Assembly: GCA_916720335.1 (NCBI GenBank)
Contig: CAKAQU010000051.1
Coordinates: 1-11,202, forward strand
Source of the DNA: an uncultured Moraxella sp.
GTDB lineage: Bacteria; Pseudomonadota; Gammaproteobacteria; Pseudomonadales; Moraxellaceae
Direction: 5' to 3'
DNA: 11,202 nt
The notes below the pieces were generated by a model. That model had not been told where the DNA came from, did no database searches, and saw only the letters and a list, made by a program, of their open reading frames with translations. Both the position numbers and the translations under genes were made by a program. Each line of letters opens with the position of its first letter. Position 1 is the stretch's first letter. Shown one piece after another: positions 6,769-11,202 of the stretch.

Positions 6769-8889
6769 TTAATTAATGCGGCTAATGCCATCATTAACCA
6801 AACGTGGCGTGATAAAAATCAGCAGTTCTTGCTTTTCATTCAGTTTATTATCGTATTTAAACAAACGTCCAACCCCAGGAATACTTCCTAAAAATGGTAC
6901 TTTATTTTGACCATTTGAAATGGAATTACGGAACACACCACCAAGCACCACAGTTTGACCATCTTCTAAAACAACGTTGGTATCAATACTGTCTTGTCGA
7001 ATTACTGGAACACCAGCAACGTATTCACTGGTTGTATCGCCATTTTTAATACTTAATTGCAACGAAATTTTGCCATCTGGAGTGATGTTAGGTGTTGCTT
7101 CTAATGTAAGTGATGCTTCTTTAAAGCTGACTGAAGTTGCGCCACTGGCTGAAGCTTCTTGATAAGGAATCTGCTTACCAGATGAGATTTTGGCTTTTTG
7201 TTTATCAGCAGTTAAAATTTTTGGTGCAGAGATCACTTCGCCACGACGTTCGGTTTGCATGGCTGACAAAGTCAAATCCAACAGCATATCACTAATACTT
7301 AGCAAGCCAATTTGAAATGCTGCGGATGTACCAGCTGCCGAACCTAAATTTACCGCCAAATTGGTTGGACTGCTTGTTTTGGTAGAGAATGGATTGGTAG
7401 ATGAACCTTTAGTTGAACCCCATTTCACACCAATTTCTTTAGAAAAATTTTCGTTAGCATTAACAATGCGCGCCTCAATCATCACCTGTTTAACAGGAAT
7501 GTCAATCTTGTCTATCAAAGCACGGATATTTTGAATACCCTCAGAACTGTCCTTAATAATGATGGTATTGGTACGCGGATCGGAGGTTACCACACCATCT
7601 GGATGGTCAAGTAGTGCCGTTTTGCTTATTCCTTCACCGCGATTACCTCTATTTGCATCATCAATCAACTTCATCACTTCAGCGGCTTTAGCGTAGTTTA
7701 AACGCACGTATTCTGCGCGCAGTGGCAAGAATTTTTTACGCTCTGCTTGTTTTTTGAGAACATCGTCTTCAGCTTTTTCCAATTCATCAATTGGAGCAAC
7801 CAAAATCACATTACCATTTTGGCGTTTGCCCAAATTTTTACTTTTTAAAATAATGTCTAAAGCTTGATCCCAAGGTACATTAATTAAACGTAAAGTAATA
7901 TTACCAGTTACGTTATCAGCAGCAACAATATTATTATTGGTGAATTGACCAAGAACGTCCAGCACAGTACGCACCGAAACATCTTGGAATTCCATGGATA
8001 AAGGCTCGCCAGTATAGGTTTTTTCTTCTATGGTTGGCTCACGCATAGGTTTTGGTGGTAAAACAGAGATATGTAAACTTGCGCCAGATTGATAAGCTTG
8101 GTATTCATAATCACTTGACATGCTAATGGTGATAACACCACTTTGACCCTGATTGACTGCATCAATACTAGACACCAAACCACCAGCATTAATACGGCGC
8201 AGCAAATGACGTGGGATGGTAGTGCCTTGAGTGCGAATAACAATTTTATTGCCTTGGCGTTGTACATCCACCGGAATAGCTTCGTTGGCAAGTGCAACAG
8301 TGATGTTGCCGCCCTTGCCCTTACCTGAATAATTAATGGATGAAATGCCATTGTAATTATTAGATAAAGAGCTTGAACTTGGCGCTAGCAGTGGGTTCAC
8401 CGAAACACCAATTTGACCCTGCTGCACAGCTGGCTGTACTGGACGTGATGAGGTTGGCTGAGCAACAGGACTATTCATCATTGGAGCAGCTACTGAAGAA
8501 GCAGCGTTGCTCATTACGTTAATCAAAAGCTGATTGCCTTCAACCGCACTGGTATAACTTGCTGCGCCATTTAATCCCACCATCAAACGTGTTAAAGAAC
8601 CACTATTTAAAGCAGTAACAGTATTCACCACACCACGGTTAATCGGCATAGTGCGTGGTAAACCGCTGCTGGTAGTTTGGTTAAAATCAAGCATCAACTG
8701 ATTTGAGCCAGCTTGCTGATGGGCAACAGGAGTAACAGGCTGTCCGTCAAAACTAATGCGAAGCTGGGTAGTATTGTTAGAAATTTGGTTTGCTGAAAGT
8801 CCTGAAATGGCGGCAGCATGAGCTTCAACCATCATACTAACGGCTAAAGCTGTATAAGCAAAAATGGATTTTTTGGCTAGATTTTTCAT
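6769..8889 (-). CDS. pilQ: Type IV pilus secretin PilQ
   Basis: Forms the outer-membrane multimer through which the pilus fibre passes; in competent relatives it also serves DNA uptake. 706 residues, close to the 714 of Pseudomonas PilQ. A signal peptide covers 1-25 (cleavage after AHA). Two peptidoglycan-binding AMIN domains follow, about 28-125 and 182-277, joined by a Ser/Gln/Pro-rich linker (about 130-180). Next come the STN/N0 domain (about 290-365, with LSMEFQDVSVRTVLDVL) and one secretin N domain (about 385-465). The beta-barrel secretin domain is about 466-697, with the signature VPFLGSIPGVGRLF (664-677). GAGGAT lies six bases before the ATG. It is the last gene of the pilN-pilQ series and is followed by a terminator. 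All domains are complete. Confidence 0.97.
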   Translation of the reverse strand: MKNLAKKSIFAYTALAVSMMVEAHAAAISGLSANQISNNTTQLRISFDGQPVTPVAHQQAGSNQLMLDFNQTTSSGLPRTMPINRGVVNTVTALNSGSLTRLMVGLNGAASYTSAVEGNQLLINVMSNAASSVAAPMMNSPVAQPTSSRPVQPAVQQGQIGVSVNPLLAPSSSSLSNNYNGISSINYSGKGKGGNITVALANEAIPVDVQRQGNKIVIRTQGTTIPRHLLRRINAGGLVSSIDAVNQGQSGVITISMSSDYEYQAYQSGASLHISVLPPKPMREPTIEEKTYTGEPLSMEFQDVSVRTVLDVLGQFTNNNIVAADNVTGNITLRLINVPWDQALDIILKSKNLGKRQNGNVILVAPIDELEKAEDDVLKKQAERKKFLPLRAEYVRLNYAKAAEVMKLIDDANRGNRGEGISKTALLDHPDGVVTSDPRTNTIIIKDSSEGIQNIRALIDKIDIPVKQVMIEARIVNANENFSKEIGVKWGSTKGSSTNPFSTKTSSPTNLAVNLGSAAGTSAAFQIGLLSISDMLLDLTLSAMQTERRGEVISAPKILTADKQKAKISSGKQIPYQEASASGATSVSFKEASLTLEATPNITPDGKISLQLSIKNGDTTSEYVAGVPVIRQDSIDTNVVLEDGQTVVLGGVFRNSISNGQNKVPFLGSIPGVGRLFKYDNKLNEKQELLIFITPRLVNDGISRIN

Positions 8890-8918
8890 TTTTTTATCCT
8901 CAAATTATTCGGGTAATG

Positions 8919-9458
8919 TCAGTTTGGTGAAACCAAATTGGCAGATTTTTCTACATAACCAAGTCGGGTATCTTCTACAATCTCAATCAAATTGATTTGT
9001 GTGGAAGTAATCTCAACGATACGTCCATAGTTTTTACCCATATAATCACCCACTTGCACATCGCGTACCAACCCATCAGGTGTTTGCACCAAACCATACT
9101 GTTGACCATTGGGGGCAATGACTTTGCCACGATACACAAGTTCAGTCAATTCATATGCCTCAAGTGGCTGTTTAGGACGATTGGTATCTGGTTTAACGCT
9201 TGGCATATTAGCAACACGTGCCTGCAGTTCAAGCAAACTTTGTGGGATAAACGGATTTCTTACATTGCTAGCTGCGTACTGAAAATCCTCAATTTTTTGT
9301 GGCTGTGGTGGCGGCTGAATTGGCTGCGCAGGTTGGGAGCGAATTTTTTGCATTTCTGCTTCCACAAGACTAACACGATCGCCACAACCAACCAATAATG
9401 TACTCAATGCCACCGCTAAAAAAGCCAATTTTGCAGGGTATTTTTTATGATGCAACAT
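8919..9458 (-). CDS. pilP: Type IV pilus lipoprotein PilP
   Basis: Periplasmic lipoprotein that joins the PilN-PilO inner-membrane complex to the N0 domain of PilQ. 179 residues, normal for the family. The lipoprotein signal ends in LLVGC with the lipidated Cys25; Gly26 and Asp27 follow. A flexible Pro/Gln-rich segment (41-55) precedes the conserved NPF (68-70), which in homologues lies in the PilN/PilO-binding region. The small beta-sandwich (about 97-172) contains RPKQPLEAYELTELVYRG, DGLVRDVQVGDYMGKN and GRIVEI. The ATG overlaps the pilO stop as TAATG, with a strong AGGAGGA eight bases upstream. The pilQ start is 29 nt further on. Confidence 0.95.
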   Translation of the reverse strand: MLHHKKYPAKLAFLAVALSTLLVGCGDRVSLVEAEMQKIRSQPAQPIQPPPQPQKIEDFQYAASNVRNPFIPQSLLELQARVANMPSVKPDTNRPKQPLEAYELTELVYRGKVIAPNGQQYGLVQTPDGLVRDVQVGDYMGKNYGRIVEITSTQINLIEIVEDTRLGYVEKSANLVSPN

Positions 9459-10327
9459 TATTTACTTCCTCCTGCATTTGCTTGATTTGCTTGAGCACCG
9501 TTTTGAGTATTAGCATTAGCTGGTGCGGATAAATCCACCTGTTTAGCACGATAGGTTTTGGTTTGTAGTACAAGTTGCAGCTCTGGCATTCTATCTAAAC
9601 TTGGCTGAGGGTTTTTAACCTCAAAATCATGCATGGTAATGATACGTGGCAATGCCGCAATACCGCTCACAAATGAACCAAACTGATGGTAGTTACCCAA
9701 TGCAATAATTTGGATAGGCTGCTCAATAAAGAATTCTTGCTCAACTTCAGGCTCAACAGAAATATCCTGAAACTTAACACCACTACCACTGCCAACCATG
9801 TTAATTCCATCCACAAGTTCAGGAACACGGGTGTCTTTAGGCAATTGGTTAAGTAGTTCAGTAAAATCAGTACGCATTTGGGCAACTTGCTGCTCATAAG
9901 CTTCTAAATGGCGTGCCTTAGATTCTTGTTGTTTGTATTGCTCAAGCAAAGCGGTTTGTTGAGATTCAGCAGCTTTGATTTCATCTAACTTTTTAGAAAT
10001 AAGCAAAAACCACGCCAATACCAAAATCAGCATAAACAACATTGTCAATACAAATACTTTTACTGCAATGGGTGCACTGCCGTAATTTTGAGCATTTAAT
10101 GAATTGACTTCCGCCATAAACTTTTTAAAGTTAAAGGCTTCTTTTTTCTTTGCTGATAAATTCTTTTTGCTTTTTGCTTTGCTAAGTTTGCCAGCTTTTG
10201 ATTTGGAAGTCTTTGCAAACAAACCAGACAAAGGATTGCCAGCTTTTGGTTTTGATTGACTAGCGTCTTGGGCTTCTGATGTTTGAGTTACTTCACTGTT
10301 TTTTGGTTTTTTTAGGCTAAATTTCAT
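9458..10327 (-). CDS. pilO: Type IV pilus inner-membrane protein PilO, with N-terminal extension
   Basis: Partner of PilN in the inner-membrane alignment complex. 289 residues, against about 207 in Pseudomonas. The conserved part begins near residue 71 (MAEVNSLNAQNYGSAP). One membrane helix (about 90-110) is followed by a periplasmic coiled coil (about 111-160), LPKDTRVPELVDGIN (162-176) and a ferredoxin-like domain (about 180-262) with LPRIITMHDFE. Residues 1-70 are Lys/Ser-rich and should be cytoplasmic. Residues 266-289 are an Asn/Ala/Gln tail in the periplasm. The long start is supported by GGGAGGA five bases before the ATG and the TAATG overlap with pilN; the internal Met71 has only a weak AAAAAG before it. 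Confidence 0.95.
   Translation of the reverse strand: MKFSLKKPKNSEVTQTSEAQDASQSKPKAGNPLSGLFAKTSKSKAGKLSKAKSKKNLSAKKKEAFNFKKFMAEVNSLNAQNYGSAPIAVKVFVLTMLFMLILVLAWFLLISKKLDEIKAAESQQTALLEQYKQQESKARHLEAYEQQVAQMRTDFTELLNQLPKDTRVPELVDGINMVGSGSGVKFQDISVEPEVEQEFFIEQPIQIIALGNYHQFGSFVSGIAALPRIITMHDFEVKNPQPSLDRMPELQLVLQTKTYRAKQVDLSAPANANTQNGAQANQANAGGSK
9459..9473 (-). promoter_or_regulatory. Strong Shine-Dalgarno site for pilP at the end of pilO
   Basis: AGGAGGA (9467-9473) is encoded by the Ala-Gly-Gly codons near the PilO C-terminus and lies eight bases from the pilP ATG. With the TAATG overlap it indicates coupled translation. Confidence 0.8.
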
Positions 10328-11202
10328 TACTGTCCTCCCGCTGGTGCTGTCGTGCCTTGAACTGGTGGCGGGTTATTTGCTGCTGGTGCTGGACTTGGCG
10401 CAGGTTGAGCTGGCTGTGCAGGCTGAGCGGCTGCATTAGGGTCAGCTGGTGCGTTTGTCGCTGGAGCAGCGCCATTAACTGCTGGAGCATTATCCACACC
10501 AATTGGTGCAGCAAGTGACGGGTCAAATCCTGATGGCGATGATGGGTCGGCTGGTGTTGTACCAGGCATCATAACTGCTTGTTCGCCTGTAGCATCATTT
10601 TGTTGTTCTTGTGGGTTTTGCACTTGGGTTGTTACCACAAATTCCACATAATTATCTTCAGGATACATTGGGCGCGGCGGTTCGCCATTGGGGTTTTGAG
10701 AATTGGTTTGAGTGTTTTGAGCAGTTTGTGGTTCTTGATAAGCCTGTAATTTACTTTTAATACTTACCACGGCTGAGCCATCCAGCCATTGACTGCTATT
10801 TAGATTACGAACCAAGGCAGCAACCACGTTGGCATTATCTGCTTGTCCTGTGATGGTGATTAAATCATTTTCACGTTTAATTGATGTCAAATACATTGCA
10901 CTAGGTACAGCACGCGCCATATCATCCCACACACGCACAGGAATGGAGCGTCGGCCTTGCAAATCTTGAATTACTTTCATTTGTGAAAGCATTTGTTCTC
11001 TTTGAGCTTCCAATTCTTTGATGGTGTTTAGCTTTGCCTCTAATTGTGCGTTTGCATCTTCTACACGTTTATTAGCATCTCTTTGATTGTTTAACGTATT
11101 ATTTAAAACTGAGTAACCAATAAAAGTACAAATCGCCGCTAGCACAATCGTACCAACAATCAAAATATTAAATTCATTATTTCTTTTTTCGCGTTGCTCT
11201 TG
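10327..11202 (-). CDS. pilN: Type IV pilus inner-membrane protein PilN, 5' end cut by window edge
   Basis: Binds PilM in the cytoplasm through its N-terminus and pairs with PilO in the periplasm. The frame is open to the last base of the window and gives 291 residues; about ten N-terminal residues, including the usual INLLPWR motif, are missing. QEQREKRNNEF (1-11) matches the segment that follows that motif. A membrane helix covers about 11-33, then a coiled coil (about 34-78) and an alpha/beta domain (about 85-193). The domain contains a Gln/Asn/Pro-rich insertion (about 156-182). Residues about 194-291 are a Pro/Ala-rich tail with AQPAQPAQPAP-type repeats, absent from the roughly 200-residue Pseudomonas protein. 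A TTG near 11163 could be mistaken for the start, but it lies inside the membrane helix. pilM is expected just upstream. Confidence 0.94.
   Translation of the reverse strand, partial: QEQREKRNNEFNILIVGTIVLAAICTFIGYSVLNNTLNNQRDANKRVEDANAQLEAKLNTIKELEAQREQMLSQMKVIQDLQGRRSIPVRVWDDMARAVPSAMYLTSIKRENDLITITGQADNANVVAALVRNLNSSQWLDGSAVVSIKSKLQAYQEPQTAQNTQTNSQNPNGEPPRPMYPEDNYVEFVVTTQVQNPQEQQNDATGEQAVMMPGTTPADPSSPSGFDPSLAAPIGVDNAPAVNGAAPATNAPADPNAAAQPAQPAQPAPSPAPAANNPPPVQGTTAPAGGQ
10328..10339 (-). promoter_or_regulatory. Strong Shine-Dalgarno site for pilO at the end of pilN
   Basis: GGGAGGA (10333-10339), encoded by the last Ala-Gly-Gly codons of pilN, lies five bases from the pilO ATG. It decides the start of PilO and so confirms that the 70-residue N-terminal extension is translated. 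Confidence 0.82.

Noticed and set aside
10317..10526. Minus-strand Gln/Leu/His-rich frame within the end of pilN
   Set aside because: It is a frame shadow of the Pro/Ala repeat codons of pilN and has no independent support.
11161..11163. TTG as the start codon of pilN
   Set aside because: The frame is open to the window edge, and the residues upstream (QEQREKRNNEF) match the conserved PilN N-terminus, so the true start lies outside.
1..11202. Search by eye for CRISPR repeats, tRNA genes, insertion sequence ends, DNA uptake words of Neisseria or Haemophilus type, and phage or defence genes
   Set aside because: None was seen. The window is almost fully occupied by conserved core genes on one strand with no sign of insertion or of foreign composition.

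Overview
The window is a block of conserved housekeeping and type IV pilus genes from a low-GC gammaproteobacterium. Family Moraxellaceae fits best (Moraxella or a close relative such as Psychrobacter). The reasons are the gene order pilN-pilO-pilP-pilQ-aroK-aroB, the AT-rich third codon positions, and proteins of Pseudomonas/Acinetobacter type (AcnB, PilQ with two AMIN domains, lipoprotein PilP). Genus is inferred from gene content and composition only. Every gene I can support is on the minus strand, so transcription runs from the right end of the window to the left.

Region by region, in the direction of transcription. (1) 11202-6769: pilN (5' end cut by the window), pilO, pilP and pilQ. 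These are the inner-membrane alignment proteins, the linking lipoprotein and the outer-membrane secretin of the type IV pilus machine. pilN/pilO and pilO/pilP overlap by one base (TAATG), and pilP/pilQ are 29 nt apart. A good intrinsic terminator follows pilQ at 6721-6750. (2) 6623-2549: aroK, aroB, a DamX/SPOR-like membrane protein, a beta-carbonic anhydrase and a long-form glyoxalase I. The gaps are 21, 1, 10 and 29 nt, so they look like one transcription unit with its own promoter region at 6624-6720. (3) 2548-2378: a 171-bp intergenic region with a near-consensus sigma-70 promoter (TTGAAT, 17 bp, TATGAT) and two inverted repeats in the predicted leader. (4) 2377-1: acnB, aconitase B, cut at its 3' end by the window edge after 792 codons.

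How the genes work together: PilN, PilO and PilP form the inner-membrane and periplasmic ring of the pilus machine, and PilP connects it to the PilQ secretin. AroK and AroB are shikimate pathway enzymes, genetically linked to pil and damX-type genes in many gammaproteobacteria. The membrane protein after aroB holds the position of DamX but has a different architecture. Carbonic anhydrase supplies bicarbonate, GloA removes methylglyoxal as its glutathione adduct, and AcnB is a TCA cycle enzyme.

I saw no mobile element, tRNA, rRNA, CRISPR array, toxin or defence gene. I do not believe a previously undescribed system is present. The most unusual items are low-complexity extensions on PilN, PilO and the DamX-like protein, and the structured acnB leader.
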